From positions 73,348,961-73,412,960 of the forward strand of contig CM024760.1 of NCBI GenBank assembly GCA_014218235.1: a stretch of 64,000 nt of DNA, in the 5' to 3' direction. Each line of letters starts with the position of its first letter. Position 1 is the stretch's first letter. The stretch comes from Colocasia esculenta. Lineage: Eukaryota; Streptophyta; Magnoliopsida; Alismatales; Araceae. The translations under genes and the position numbers were made by a program. The notes under the pieces are model-generated. The model was not told the DNA's origin and ran no database searches. It saw only the letters and a program-made list of their open reading frames with translations. This document shows, piece after piece, positions 46,653 through 58,389 of this stretch.

Positions 46653-47152
46653 ATGGCTGCTGTAGCAACCGCAGAAGCATGTGATGCAAATGCCTCCCTT
46701 TTGGCAAGTGGGGAGCTTCGTGTGCTTCAACCAATCTTCAAAATGTATGGGCAGCGCAAGGCATTCTGCGGTCCAATAGTAACTCTCAAGGTGTTTGAAG
46801 ACAATGTTTTGGTCAGGCAGCTTCTGGAGACCCCAGGTGATGGAAGGGTGCTGGTCGTAGATGGTGGAGGAAGCCTGAGATGTGCCCTGGTAGGAGGAAA
46901 CCTGGGACAGTTGGCTCAGAATATGGGATGGACTGGTGTCCTGGTGAACGGCTGCATCAGAGATAATGATGAAATAAATGCCTGCGATGTTGGTGTCAGG
47001 GCATTGGCATCTCATCCTATCAAGTCCAGCAAGAAGGGAATGGTGAGAAACATGTTCCAGTTCATATTGGTGGTACTTTAATATTTGATGGCGAATGGTT
47101 GTATGCAGATAGTGATGGTATCCTAATTTCAAGATCTGAACTGTCTGTATGA
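46653..47152 (+). CDS. RraA-like protein / 4-hydroxy-4-methyl-2-oxoglutarate aldolase family, with one single-base frameshift
   Basis: Starting at ATG 46653 (MAAVATAEACDANASLLASG), which directly follows a splice-acceptor-like cag, the ORF covers the plant RraA-like family from its first residue. Seen: GGGSLRCALVGGNLGQLAQN (residues 71-90) and NGCIRDNDEI (99-108); R103 and D104 match the Arg-Asp pair that binds substrate and divalent metal in bacterial HMG aldolases. The frame breaks at about 47043, after KSSKKGM, where one G appears lost; the following frame reads EKHVPVHIGG to SRSELSV and stops at 47150-47152. Restoring one base gives 166 codons, the usual length of the plant proteins. Family members cleave 4-hydroxy-4-methyl-2-oxoglutarate or decarboxylate oxaloacetate; the plant role is not settled. 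This is the only convincing host gene. The break may be assembly error. Confidence 0.9.
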
Positions 47153-48941
47153 TATTCTTTTTCCTAAGCTACAGTGATGGTATCCTAACTTCATATTTCT
47201 GTCCTTGTATTACGTAACAAATAATCACACAGATATTAATGTTTCTTTGTATCTTCATTTATGAACTGCCACTGTTGATCGACAGTGTAAACTCGGGATC
47301 AAACATGTGGCCTGGCCTGTTTTTCATTTTTCTACAAAGCCACAGTGATAATTATTTGGATGTGTAAGATCGGATGACATTTTTTGTGGATGACCATTGA
47401 CAGTTATGTTTATGGATGTCTGGGGGTTTCTTAGTAGAATATAGGGAAAATGTACTAACATGTAAAAGAACAGCTCCAGTAGTTATGCATGTGCAACTAC
47501 TCGGAGTTTTAAAGTTCGGGTAAATAATAAAAAAAAAACTTCTAAATGAATATCTACCTACAAATTCGTAGTGCTCAAAAAGTCCATTAATAAGTTGAGT
47601 TAAATGAGTTAATCTCTAGGCTAAATGGGTCATTAATTTGTGTCTAAAAACAAAACTCAATAAGTAAAAAAAAAAAAAAAACTAAACTGGGTACTACAGT
47701 CTTGTGGTGAAGACCACTTGTTGGCCAACGTAAGACCCACGCGCCCAGGATTGATCTCTAGGCGCATCCCACCCAACCCCACATATGTCCACAGCACTCG
47801 GCGCATGGACGAATAAGTAAATTTGAATCTTCGTACAACTCTTAAACAAAACAGGAGTTAAAGAAGGAAATTGAATCTATTTGTGCATGGAAAGAGCCAA
47901 GTTACGGCTCTTAAAACTGTGACCTATTAACAAAGGGTTGTTTGCTATAACAGATCTATTCAACTTGGGAAAAAGAAGTCATGTTATAGGAAGAAAACTA
48001 AAGAAAATAACATACGGCTTGGAGTTTGATTACTGTTGGAAATCTTAAAACTATATCCCTTTAATAAAACCTAAAATATTTCCAGCCACCACTCACTGTT
48101 GTTTGTAGATTCTAGACATGGAAAGAAGCTACCTGGAAGGAGAAAAGAGTTGTAACAAGTTTAGAGGCCTACTATCACTATCGTTCTTCTTCCTTTCTTC
48201 TAAAATACACAAGAGGTATTTGGAGAGAGAAAGTACGTAGCAAGCCAACAACCTGTTGTTCTTCATCAATCTTCATTTCTTTCTTCTTGAATTGTCAAAA
48301 AGGTAGATGTTCTCTTAAGTTAAATATGAATAAATTGTTTTGTAAGCAAAATTTCATGTAGAAAATAAATCATAGTTCCATTAGATATTTCCTTGCATGT
48401 AGAACCATGTCCATCATGTCCTTTATCCTAAATTGTTATTGTTTCTACATCTTATTTCTAAATAGGCATGATTTATGTTATTTAAAAATCCATATGTGCT
48501 TATCGTCCTATGGTTTGAAGTACCTTGCATTCCCTCTCTGGTTCGTACTTGATTCTCTCTTGAATTTTTTTCTTGAAATCTTAGCTCAAAAATTAAAGAT
48601 CAATTGTTAATCTTAAGTTGTACTCATCATCTTTTGAGTTTAATGGTAGGATGTATGTTGAGTTCTAGTTTACTTATAACCGAGCCTACTTTAATAATAA
48701 TTCGAGGCAGTTTAATAATAAATGAAGCCCAATTTATCATTTGGTCAAAGTTCTAGTTGTTAATAAAGCAAGCCTGTTAGAAATAGTTTTAAACATAGTA
48801 AAAAAATTGAGTCCCAGTAGAAGAAAAAATAGAGTCTTAATCATAGTCAAAATCAAGTCCCAATAGAAGACGAATCGAGAATTGAGTCCAACTCAGTCAG
48901 AAATGAGTCTTAGAAATACAACTAGAAATTGAGTCTCAACA
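47153..48941. other. Downstream sequence of the RraA-like gene; no gene seen
   Basis: 3' UTR followed by AT-rich sequence. 47690-47800 has tRNA-like wording (gtggtgaagaccacttg, aggattgatctct) before a C-rich stretch and might be a decayed SINE. 48680-48940 has loosely repeated gagtcccaatagaag words. Nothing coding. Confidence 0.5.
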
Positions 48942-49560
48942 TATTGGATCGAGATGGAACTTTAGATGTCATAGAGGGAGGTGAATAGGACTTCTTTGCA
49001 CCTTTAAAAAATTATCTGAAAATAGATAACACTAAATAGTGATGTTAGTACTTAGTGTAGTGTGTGAAACAAGTGAAATACTTGGCAGAAACAATCACAC
49101 AAGGTGCACAAAATTTTTATCTTGGTTCGGCCCTTCCTACATAGAAGTCCTACGTCCAGTCCCCAAGAACCACTTGAGATTTCACTAATTGTCAAGAACA
49201 CTTGGCCTTCTCTAAACTTGAGAGGTATTACAACCCACTTACTCCAAGTAAGTCTTCCCTTCACCAAGGGGTAATACAAACACCTACAACCGCATGTCTT
49301 CCCTTCACAAGAGGGGCACTACAGGGAACAAACCCCTGCTAGTTACAACATTGAAAAGAGTGCAGTGTGTCTGCTCGAGGAGTGAGCAAACACAGAGAAT
49401 CAAAAAGAGACACAAGATAAAAATGACTGTTCTAACTCTTTCTGACTCAAGGTGGTGGACTGAGATGATCTAGAATACAAATGCCACTCAAAGAGAAAAG
49501 GCTTTTGAATGCGGAGAACTTGAAGGTGGAAGCTTGAAGCAACTGGCTATCTTCAGATCC
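48942..49560. mobile_element. LTR-like fragment (copia/SIRE-like wording)
   Basis: Begins tattggatcgagatgg and continues atagagggaggtgaatagg, the same text as at 51569 and of the gaggGGGTGAATagg type common at LTR starts of plant copia elements. Contains small hairpins such as cttcccttcaccaaggggta. No protein domain found; limits approximate. 49561-50511 shows no gene. Confidence 0.4.
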
Positions 49561-50511
49561 TGTGAGCTTCTCTCTTTCTCTTTTATGTAGAAGGTGTGGT
49601 TGTGTAAGCATGTGGTTCTTGTGTATATCTCTTACTTGTACTCACACTTGTATATCTTTTGGTTCAAACTTCAACTCATATATATGCGTCAAAGATTTGG
49701 GCTTCCTGTTTGAAACTGACTGTTTGAAAATAGCCATTGAAAGATAGTCATTTGATCCTTGGATGTTGAGACATTGAGACTTCTGAGATGACCATCGGTC
49801 CTTCAGCTCTTAGAGTTTCAATGGCTTCATCCTATACAAATAGCTTCATGGCTCCATGTGACAATATCAATAAATGACTGCAAGCTCCATACTCATGACT
49901 GAGAGCAAGCATGCTTCAGTGGGTAGCTAAATATCTGCAAGGTCATGAAAAACGGGAATACCTTTGTCATTTCGAAGGTAGGTGAGATAGAAATACATAA
50001 AGTATAAAGAACTTCAGATAGACAGATGTTCAGAGCATTTAAAGATAGACAGATAGTTGTATGGGGAATACATGACTTTTTTTGAAAGTCAGGGAGTTCT
50101 GACAGAAAGGAGATGTGGTAGGTGGGTTCTGACAGATAACTCACGCTGTTTATACCCAGATAACTCATGTTGCTTATACCTACCATCGCATTTACTACTT
50201 AGTATCTGTCTAATAGAGATAGAACTATATTTCCAATAATGAGTAAGAGAACACATTATACAAATCTTTAGAATTTCAAATGAGATTTCAAATATGAGTA
50301 TTTTAAATACACATTTTCCCGCCTATAAAGTATTTGAATTTGATAGCAGGGAAGACATCATATTGTAAGTTATATATGAGACAAATATTCTTTAAAAGAT
50401 CTCATAGAGATAAAGAGAATCTATTGAAATAATCAAGATGAATAAACATTAGGTTCTGTAAGGAATATTAAAAAATATCCAAGTATGGTTACACATAAGT
50501 TGATGTCATAG

Positions 50512-50898
50512 TTCGACTTCTAAAGAGTCGGAGTGAAAAAAAAAAACAATATGAGCAATAGATGAAATGATACTAGACATCGACTCTAGAAGAGTTGGAG
50601 TGAGACTGATTGGTAATAGACTTTGACTTCTTGAGAGTCGGAGTCAAATAAGTTTGTTCATCAATCGATATTATACTTCGACTTTTTTAGAAATCGGAGT
50701 GAGACTATATAACTTCGACTTTCGAGGAGTCAGAGTGAACCCAACACTTCAACTTTGAAGGAGTCAGAGTGAACCCAGATCACTTCGACTTTCAAAGAGT
50801 CTGAGTGAACCGTATTATTTTGACTTTTCAAGAATCGGAGTGAAGCCAACATTTCACAAAATTGATAGCCCACTTCGACTTTCCAGGAGTCGGAGTCA
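50512..50898. repeat. Array of nine hairpin units (CTTCGACT ... AGTCGGAG)
   Basis: Units at about 50512, 50579, 50626, 50686, 50722, 50756, 50791, 50818 and 50873 each read (a)cttcgact, a 3-10 base variable loop, then agtcggagtga. The half-sites are inverted, so each unit folds. Loops and spacers vary while the paired half-sites are kept. Confidence 0.85.
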
Positions 50899-51354
50899 GT
50901 ATAGAATACAGTATATGTTGTGGACTTAGAAAATTTTTCTTATCAAGTGTGTGACAGTTGACACTTAGGTTCTGTGTGTTTACACAAATTTGACAAAATG
51001 TTACAGAGTATAATATATACATGTATGCCTTTACTTTGTCATATTAATTTTCATACAAAATAAAGTGTGGTATAATTCAATAAATTTGTTTAGGAGATAT
51101 TAAAAGATTTTGTCATAGCAAAAACACAATGATCAAGCATTTGTAAAAATTAATTACACAACAATGTTTCTAAATATTTTTGTTCAACAAATTTTAAGAT
51201 AGTTGCTTAACAATTCTTCCCCTTTTGTTAATGACAAAAATAATCTTTTATATAGATAGTGTAAACAAATTTGTAAAATGTGAAAAGGTTTGTTCTGTTC
51301 TATATATCTATTTTTTTCTTTCTTTCTCCCCCTTTGTGGCATTAACAGAAAAGA

Positions 51355-51357
<3 letters not shown>

Positions 51358-51402
<45 letters not shown>
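51358..51402. repeat. (GA)n microsatellite
   Basis: About 22 uninterrupted GA dinucleotides. The ORFs crossing it on both strands are artefacts of the repeat. Confidence 0.95.
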
Positions 51403-51405
<3 letters not shown>

Positions 51406-51568
51406 GTAATACACACAGTAGAGAGAAATAGATGTATTGATAATTGAATAACATTGTACATACATTAATAGGAACTGGAGAGATAGAGAGAATGTGGGAT
51501 CTAATCAAAGAAGGGTTGAAGAAGATTCCAGAGCTTCTTCTCATTGTCAGGGAATACATGAAAGAATT

Positions 51569-51776
51569 GTTGGATCGAGATGGCACTATAGTTGTCCTAG
51601 AGGGGGGTGAATAGGACTTCTTGGGCTTAAAAAATTATTTGAAAATTAGATAACACTTAATATAGTTGTTAGTAATCAGTGTGATGTGTGTGAAACAAGT
51701 GAAAACTTGGCGGAATCAATTACACAAGAATGCACAAGGATTTTATCCTGGTTTGGCCCTTCCCACATGGAAGTCC
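51569..51776. mobile_element. LTR-like fragment, second copy of the 48942 type
   Basis: Starts TGTTGGATCGAGATGGCAC and follows the 48942 copy through the gaataggacttctt and gtgaaacaagtgaaa segments, then stops at tggaagtcc where another LTR-like start intervenes. Confidence 0.45.
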
Positions 51777-52620
51777 TGTTGCCCAGATAGCAAGCCCAGA
51801 GGGGGGGTGAATGGATTGCTGAAAATCTTTTAGACAAATATCTGTAAATAAAAACGCTTGACAAAAAATGCTAAGTTGAACAGTTAGTGCGGAATAAAGA
51901 CAAGTAAGCAATCACACAAAAACATAGGAAATTTTATCCTAGTTTAGACCTCCTATACCAAGGAGTCCTACGTCCAGTTCCCAAGTAACAACTTGGGTTT
52001 TTACTAAATAAGGGTACAGTCCCCTTTATGAACACTTACACATCCAGCAACAGCTGACCTTCTCTTCTCTACTAGAAGAGGAGTTACACCACCTGATTCC
52101 ACAGGTCTTCTCTTCACACCTGAAGAGGAAAGCCCACAACAATCTTGTTGAAAGAGAAGGGCCCCAAGACCAAGCTTATAGACAACGCATGATCTGAGGT
52201 GAAGTCTGAGAGACACCAATAATCTTGAATGAACTCTCTCTCTCAGACCTACGCTAGCTCTCAAAAGAAAAATGGAATGAACTCTGAGAGCTAAGAGCTC
52301 AGGAAGGTTGGAGTGGATGAGCTTGCTCTTGTTTCTTTTTAGGAGACTATGGCTTCAAGCTTTTCGAAGATTCAAGAATTCAAAATTGATCTTCATATCT
52401 TGTATGGAGTCATCAGTCTTCTATTTATCTTCTGTGTATTATTTTGATCGTTGTAGTAGCCGTTCAAATGCCTGTTGTTTAACGGACCGATATTTATGCC
52501 CATTAAGGCTCCATATCTAGATCCGTCTCCCGCGAACGGACCGAAGTCTCGCAAGAGATATCTCACACACGTGTCCAATAAGAATATAAAAGACAAACCA
52601 CAATAGTATAAGACACAAGA
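51777..52620. mobile_element. LTR-like fragment of a related family, inserted in the previous copy
   Basis: Starts TGTTGCCCAGATAGC and continues gcccagagggggggtgaatgg, another common plant LTR start. agtcc before it (51772-51776) could be half of a TSD. It contains hairpins such as cttctctactagaag. The right end is not identified. Confidence 0.4.
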
Positions 52621-52899
52621 AAGTACATGTGCTCATATCTGTTCACATATTTGTACAACTGTCCCACTACATTATTACATGTCCAATTAAAAAGTACAAC
52701 TACCTAGGGCATACCCCGAGGGAGCACAAGCTCACACAACACAACTAACACTACTGCTGGTGGTACAAGTTTGCCACAACACCGCTGCAAACCAAACACA
52801 CAGCAAGCCCTGAAAGGAACTGTAGGGGAGTGAGCCTCAACAAGTCACATGCTCAGTAGGGACCACCCAAAAACCACAACAACTAGACAGAAGAGACCA

Positions 52900-53640
52900 C
52901 AACCTCGAAGGGTCTCACTGGCCACACAAATAGCCAACCACATCCTACTTACTTAAACCATGGTTAATCAATAATTAACATAAACATATCAACTAATGTA
53001 AACCTCGAAAGGTAAAAGGGAACAACAGGACTAGCACAACATTACTAGTTGCCCAACCACTGGGAATACCTCAACCACAAGCCTCACTGGCAGACCACTG
53101 CTCAGGCTTCTAGTCTCACATGCAAACCATCGCCTCGGCTACAAGCTTCACAGGCAAGCTACCCATGCAGGGTAACCGAACTGGCATCAAGGTGCCAAGA
53201 CCAGCACACATTGGAACCACAATCGGAAACGTGCCCTAAACAGGGTATACAACACGTGTGGAAGGTCACATCTTACGACCTCCACCAAAAACATCAGTTC
53301 ATCGCAACACTTGAAAGGTTGGTACGCAACGTACCACAACACAAAGCCAACCCCCAAGGGGTACAGGTACCTACTATCACTAGGTACCAACACTGAAACC
53401 TCAAACGCAAGGGTAACAGGACTGCTAACAAGAAGCTAGTCCGCCATACCCCAAAATCACAATACAACGGAAAGCTACCCTTACAAGGGTACATTACAAC
53501 AAGTGGAAGGTCCTACAACACGACCTCCACGGAGCACATCTCCACTTCAACACCTGAAAAGGCCAGTACTCAGTGTACCACGAGAAACGGATACCCACAA
53601 AGGGTACAAGTACCAACCTCCGTGAGGTACCACCACAGAA
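52900..53640. repeat. Series of at least ten short hairpins built on GGTAC and TACCC
   Basis: Examples with perfect 4-6 bp stems: tacccatgcagggta (53160-53174), tggcatcaaggtgcca (53182-53197), aggtcacatcttacgacct (from 53262), ggtacgcaacgtacc (from 53322), ggtacctactatcactaggtacc-type (from 53367), tacccttacaaggg (from 53476), gtactcagtgtac (from 53565), tacccacaaagggta (from 53592), acctccgtgaggt (from 53617). Surrounding sequence is A/C-rich. The long ORFs here (53049-53396, 53494-53763) are judged side effects of composition. 52621-52899 and 53641-53852 show nothing else. Confidence 0.75.
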
Positions 53641-53852
53641 CCACAAACACAACTGTGCCACCACCAGAACACACCACAACCAGTCAAACCACAACGGTGA
53701 GTCAACACTCACAAACCTACACCACAGGAAAAGCACGAGTCGGAAGGAACGACGCCACCACACGGGAACGGACTACTGGTCATGACGCCAGTATCCACCC
53801 CGGACAACACAACACAAGAACTACCTCTCACTCTCGCAGTCAAGAACGTAAC

Positions 53853-54060
53853 ACTACAAGAAAAAGCGGGATTACCGACGGACATTTCCGACGGATTATT
53901 TTCCGTCGGTAATTCCGTCGGATATTCCGACGGCAATATGTCAGTCGGAATATCCGTCGGTCGTTCCGACGGAAATATTTCCGTCGGAAATGTCCGTCGG
54001 TAATGAAAACATACCGACGGATATTCCGACAGACATATTTCCGTCGGAATATCCGTCGGT
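53853..54060 (+). repeat. CACTA-2 TIR and subterminal array (TCCGACGGA)
   Basis: Some fifteen copies in both orientations of tccgacgga / tccgtcggaa within 210 bp. The motif is different from those of CACTA-1 (GCGACCGA) and CACTA-3 (TAGCTACGGATTAGC). Confidence 0.9.
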
Positions 54061-54107
54061 AAATCTACTATACCTTGTCCCGCGAAACCCCCCTCTTTCC
54101 CTCTCCT

Positions 54108-54108
<1 letters not shown>

Positions 54109-54174
<66 letters not shown>
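54109..54174. repeat. (CT)n microsatellite
   Basis: A CT run of about 30 repeats with one interruption at about 54155. It stands in the same position relative to the CACTA terminus as the AG run at 7434 does in CACTA-1. 54175-54500 is C-rich leader; the ORFs on both strands there are compositional. Confidence 0.95.
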
Positions 54175-54839
54175 GTCGCCGCGACCCTCGCCGCCTGCCA
54201 CGCCGCCGCCGGCCCTCCGCCCCGACCGGCCCCGCCGCCGCCGCCGTGCTCTGCCACCCGAAGTCCCTCCCCGCCGGTATGTACACACCCTCGCGCCCCT
54301 CTCCCCTCCCTTCCCCACCCCCGCCACCGGCGACCCCCACCTCCGCCATCGGCGTCCCAGCCCCCCTCCCCTGCCGCCCCCTCTCCCTCCCTTCTCCAAC
54401 CGGCCAGCCCCCCTTCCCCACCCCTGCGACCCCCTCCCCCTCCAGTCCCATTCCCCACCCCTGCCACCCCTCCCTTCCCCACCATTGCCTCCCCCCATCC
54501 CCCAACAAGTAGGAGTGTTCATTTCTCGGTTCAACCCGATAAACCGAACCGAACCGTTCGGTTCGGTTCGGTTCAACTAATCAAAATTTCGGGTCAATGA
54601 ACCGAGTCAAACCGATTTAATCCTAAATGGTTCGGTTCGATTTCTTCTTACCAAAAACTCACCCGAACTGGTTGAACCGAAATAACCCTAAAGCCCTAAT
54701 TGGTTGCGCCCTTCTCCGTTCTCCCTCCCAGACTTCCCAGTTCGGCCTCTCTTCTTTGGCCTTTGCTGCCCAGCACCAGCGGAGTGGGGGACTTGGAGGC
54801 TCCGAGCCCCTGCCCTTCGGCCTCTCCCATCGCCCCGAG

Positions 54840-55055
54840 CAGGAGAGCCTTCTTGGCCTGGGTGGTCGTCGCCCCGTCTTCCTCGTCTTCGCCGGCGTCT
54901 TCAGAGTCTTCGGCATCTTCCTCGTCTTCAGCGGCATCTTCGGCGTCTTCAAAGTATTCGGCATCTTCCTCTTCTTCGGCGGCGTCTTCGACGTCTTCAG
55001 AGTATCCGGCATCTTCCTCGTCTTCGTCGGCATCTTCCTCATCTTCGTTTCGAAA
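54840..55055 (+). repeat. Low-complexity TCTTC-rich exon-like segment in the hAT leader
   Basis: Repeats of gtcttcggcatcttcctc and gtcttcagagtcttcggc every 15-24 bp keep several frames open. It ends in gtttcgaaag followed by GTAATAG (about 55058), a usable splice donor, so it is probably the 5' untranslated exon of the hAT transposase. 55060-56199 would be the intron; no coding content is seen there. Confidence 0.45.
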
Positions 55056-56199
55056 GGTAATAGAGCTTGGAGCGAACAGTTAAATTTCTGCAGTTTGTTG
55101 ATCTTGTCCATCTGGGCTTCCTTTGCCGTTTGTCCTCTGTGGTATGTTCCTCTGTAGCTTTCTACGATATAGACTTCCTTCCGCCTTTTCCTTTTTTTTC
55201 GCTTATTTGTATGGCCTCCCATTTCGTAACCCTGGTCAAATGGGATCTGGATGCTCAGATATGGTTTTCCTGAGGTCAATTTTTAGGATCTATTTTGTTA
55301 ATGTAAACAGTGGTTGCTTATCGGCTCACTCCTTTGTAATCCTTTTATTGTTCCCAATCTAGTCTCTGTAGAAATAATACAAGGCAAAGTTTTATATCTT
55401 CTTCTTGTTATTTATCTCATGTTTCCTTGTGCAATGATTCTTTATGCTTCTGCTGGTTTCTTTCAAGGCCGTTCATTCCATTTCTAGACCACTCTAAAGT
55501 TGCAACCTGATAAGTATGAGTTTAAAGTTGACTCTTGTTGGAATGTTTAGAACCTTGCGTCAATATTGAGCTACTATGTTAATAGATAACCATGTAATCA
55601 AATTTCTCATCACATCAAAATATTTGCTTCATATTTTTGGAAACTCTCTGCTACAACTGATCAATTCTGGTTTATGGATTTTTAAATCTCTAAGAGACAT
55701 TAATATTACTATGAAGCGTCAAGATGCCTCTAGTTAGCATGCTTGATTTGTTTCTGCTAGTTAGCCCTCTCTTGCATGATGCATGGGCTTCAGGGGATAT
55801 CCTATGATTGAAAATTTACCTAGATCTGGATGGTGACCTGTGCTTGGTTAGTCTGTCACGGAGAATGCAGAGAATGTACTCTTCACTTCTACTGCATGTC
55901 TCTACAGTCGAGTCTATTGTGCATGCTTGAGTGTGTAGTTCTGTTTGGAATCTCAGTCTCCTGCATTGTGATCAGGTCCATCTTTGACACAAGAAATATT
56001 CTGGCTCCTGGCTTGGAAGGGTCCTGTTTGGGGCAGCTTTACTTTTGGGCTTCCACAATTTTTGGTATGAAATCATGTTGCCCATTTACATATATTTTCT
56101 TCACTATTTTTATAATATGCTTTCTCAACATGAATGCAAGAAGTTAGTTGTAGTTGTCTTATTATCTTTTTATGTTGTATTAGGAGTATATTTAAACAG

Positions 56200-58389
56200 A
56201 TGTCGTCAAATACTCCCACAACTGAGGGTGCAAGTTCAGATCCTAACGTTGCTACTCAACTCAAACAAGTTCATCAAGAGTAAAGAGGAAAACTACAAAT
56301 TAAGATCAAATGTGTGGGAGCATTTTAGCAAGATTGAAGGAGAAAATAAGTGCCAATGCAATTACTGTGGTACTATTTATAGTTGTGATCCAGTCACTTG
56401 TGGCACAAGCACACTTCGAACGCATCTAAATGTAAGATGCAAGAAATATCCCTTTAGTGGAGCTGTAAGCAAGCAAATACAAGTTAGCCCTCACAGCCCT
56501 TTAGTTGGTGAAGGAATAGAGGGAGAGACCAGAACTCATGTATCAACTTGGAAATTTGATCAACAACTAGTTAGAAAAGCATTGTCACATATGGTGATTG
56601 TTGATGAACTTCCTTTTAAATTTGTTGAAGGGCAAGGGTTTAGACATTTTTGTAGTGTTGCACAACCAAAGTTTCATATTCCCTCAAGAATCACTGTAGC
56701 AAGAGATTGTTTTGAAATCTATGTGGAAGAGATGACAAAGCTGAAATCTTTTATAAAAAATAATTGCCGAAAAGTTTGTCTTACAACAGACACATGGACT
56801 TCATTGCAACGAATCAATTATATGTGTCTAACTGCACACTTTATTGATAATGATTGGAAGTTGAACAAAAAGATCTTAAATTTTGTCCAATTTCTAGTCA
56901 TAAAGGTGAGGCTATTGGTAAGGCAATTGAAAAGTGCTTGAATAGTTGGGGTATTGAGAAGGTTATGACAATTACTGTTGACAATGCTAGTTCCAATGAT
57001 GTTGCCATTGCATATTTGAAGAGGAGAATTAATAATTGGGAGGGCACTGTCTTGAAAGGAGAATTCATTCATATGAGGTGTGTTGCACATATCATGAATT
57101 TAGTTGTTAATGATGGTTTGAAATTATCAAATGAGTCTGTTGCACGTGTCCGAAATGCTGTGAGATATGTGAGACAATCTCCATCAAGACTTCAAAAATT
57201 AAGTCTTGTGTTGAAGAAGAAAAAATCTGCAGCAAGAGTTTGTTATGTCTTGATGTTCCTACAAGGTGGAACTCAACTTTTATGATGTTAGATACAGCAC
57301 AAAAATTTCAAAAGGTATTTGAGAGATATGAAGAACAAGATCCATTTTTTATAAGTGAACTTAGTGAAGGAGATGGCTTAGGAAAGCCACAAGATGAAGA
57401 TTGGGAAAAAGTGAGAAATTTGACGAAATTGTTGGAGAATTTTTATGATGTTACTTTGAGAGTTTCTGGGTCACTATATGTTACCTCTAACACATACTTT
57501 CACGAGATTAGTAATGTTGATTGTCTCCTAAAAGAATGGTGTGGAAGTGATGATTATGTTTTCAGTGATATGGCATTCAAGATGAAACAAAAATGTGATA
57601 AATATTGGGGAAATGCAGAAAAGCTTAATCTCATGATGTTTGTGCTATGGTTCTTGATCCCCGATATAAATTGGTGTATGTTGATTTTTCAATCTCTCAA
57701 ATGTATGAGAGTGGTATGGCATTGACATTGAAGAAAAAAGTGAAGACCGTCCTTTATGCTTTGTTTGATGAATACAAAAGTTTGGATGGGAATTCTAGTG
57801 GACAGCAGGTAGGCACGTTTCAAAGTGCATCTTCAACATCAACTTCTAGTAGACTACATGATGAGCATCCGGCACAAAAAGTATGGTCAGTTATGAGGGA
57901 TCGATTCCATCAACACATAGCTGAAATGGAAAGTGATGATGTAAAATCTGAGTTGGTCAAATACTTGGAAGAAGTGAGAGAAAAAGATGTGGACTCATTT
58001 GATATTTTGACTTGGTGGAAAATCAACAGTTCTAGATTTCCTGTCATTTCATTGATGGCATGTGATGTCTTGGCTATTCCTGTCTCTACTGTAGCATCAG
58101 AATCTGCATTTAGCACCAGTGGTCGTGTTCTTGATGCATTTAGGAGTTCTCTATCTCCTAAAATAGTAGAAGCGCTAATTTGCACTCAAGATTGGGTTCG
58201 GTCATCTAAAGATCGACTTAGCATTGAAGAGAAATTAGAGGAAGTTGAGCAACTAGATGAAGGTAATATTTATTTTCTATCATTTATTTATTAATTTGGA
58301 TGAATTTGAGTTTACTAAATATATGGTTTTTTTTTTTTTCAGAACTTTCAGGTGTTACATCAGTGCCTATGGTTGTTGATATTGCATAA
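56200..58389 (+). pseudogene. hAT transposase, BED zinc finger to C-terminal dimerisation domain, with frameshifts
   Basis: ATG 56200 (MSSNTPTTEGASSDPNVATQ) follows an acceptor-like aaacag. A BED zinc finger (about 56305-56450; WEHF, CQCNYC, then HLNVRC) is followed by the RNase H-like catalytic region (LTTDTWTS, ITVDNASSNDVAI near 56975, MRCVAHIMNLVV near 57075, DVPTRWNSTFMML near 57255) and the hAT C-terminal dimerisation domain (ILTWWKINSSRFP, VASESAFSTSGRVL at about 58095-58135). A GT-AG intron (58263-58342) joins a last short exon ending at TAA 58387-58389. Frame changes near 56250, 56884, 57200 and 57640 fit single-base losses. The family cuts DNA by a hairpin mechanism in the nucleus; as read this copy is not translatable through. 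Confidence 0.9.

Noticed and set aside
46584..47132. 182-aa minus-strand ORF opposite the RraA-like gene
   Set aside because: Shadow of the conserved plus-strand gene; no similarity of its own recognised.
53494..53912. ORFs on both strands before and across the CACTA-2 terminus
   Set aside because: They run across the transposon boundary at 53853 and through a hairpin-rich A/C tract; not compatible with a gene.
53941..54580. Long minus and plus ORFs over the CACTA-2/hAT boundary
   Set aside because: They follow a CT/AG run and C-rich leader and cross the hAT insertion site at 54509.
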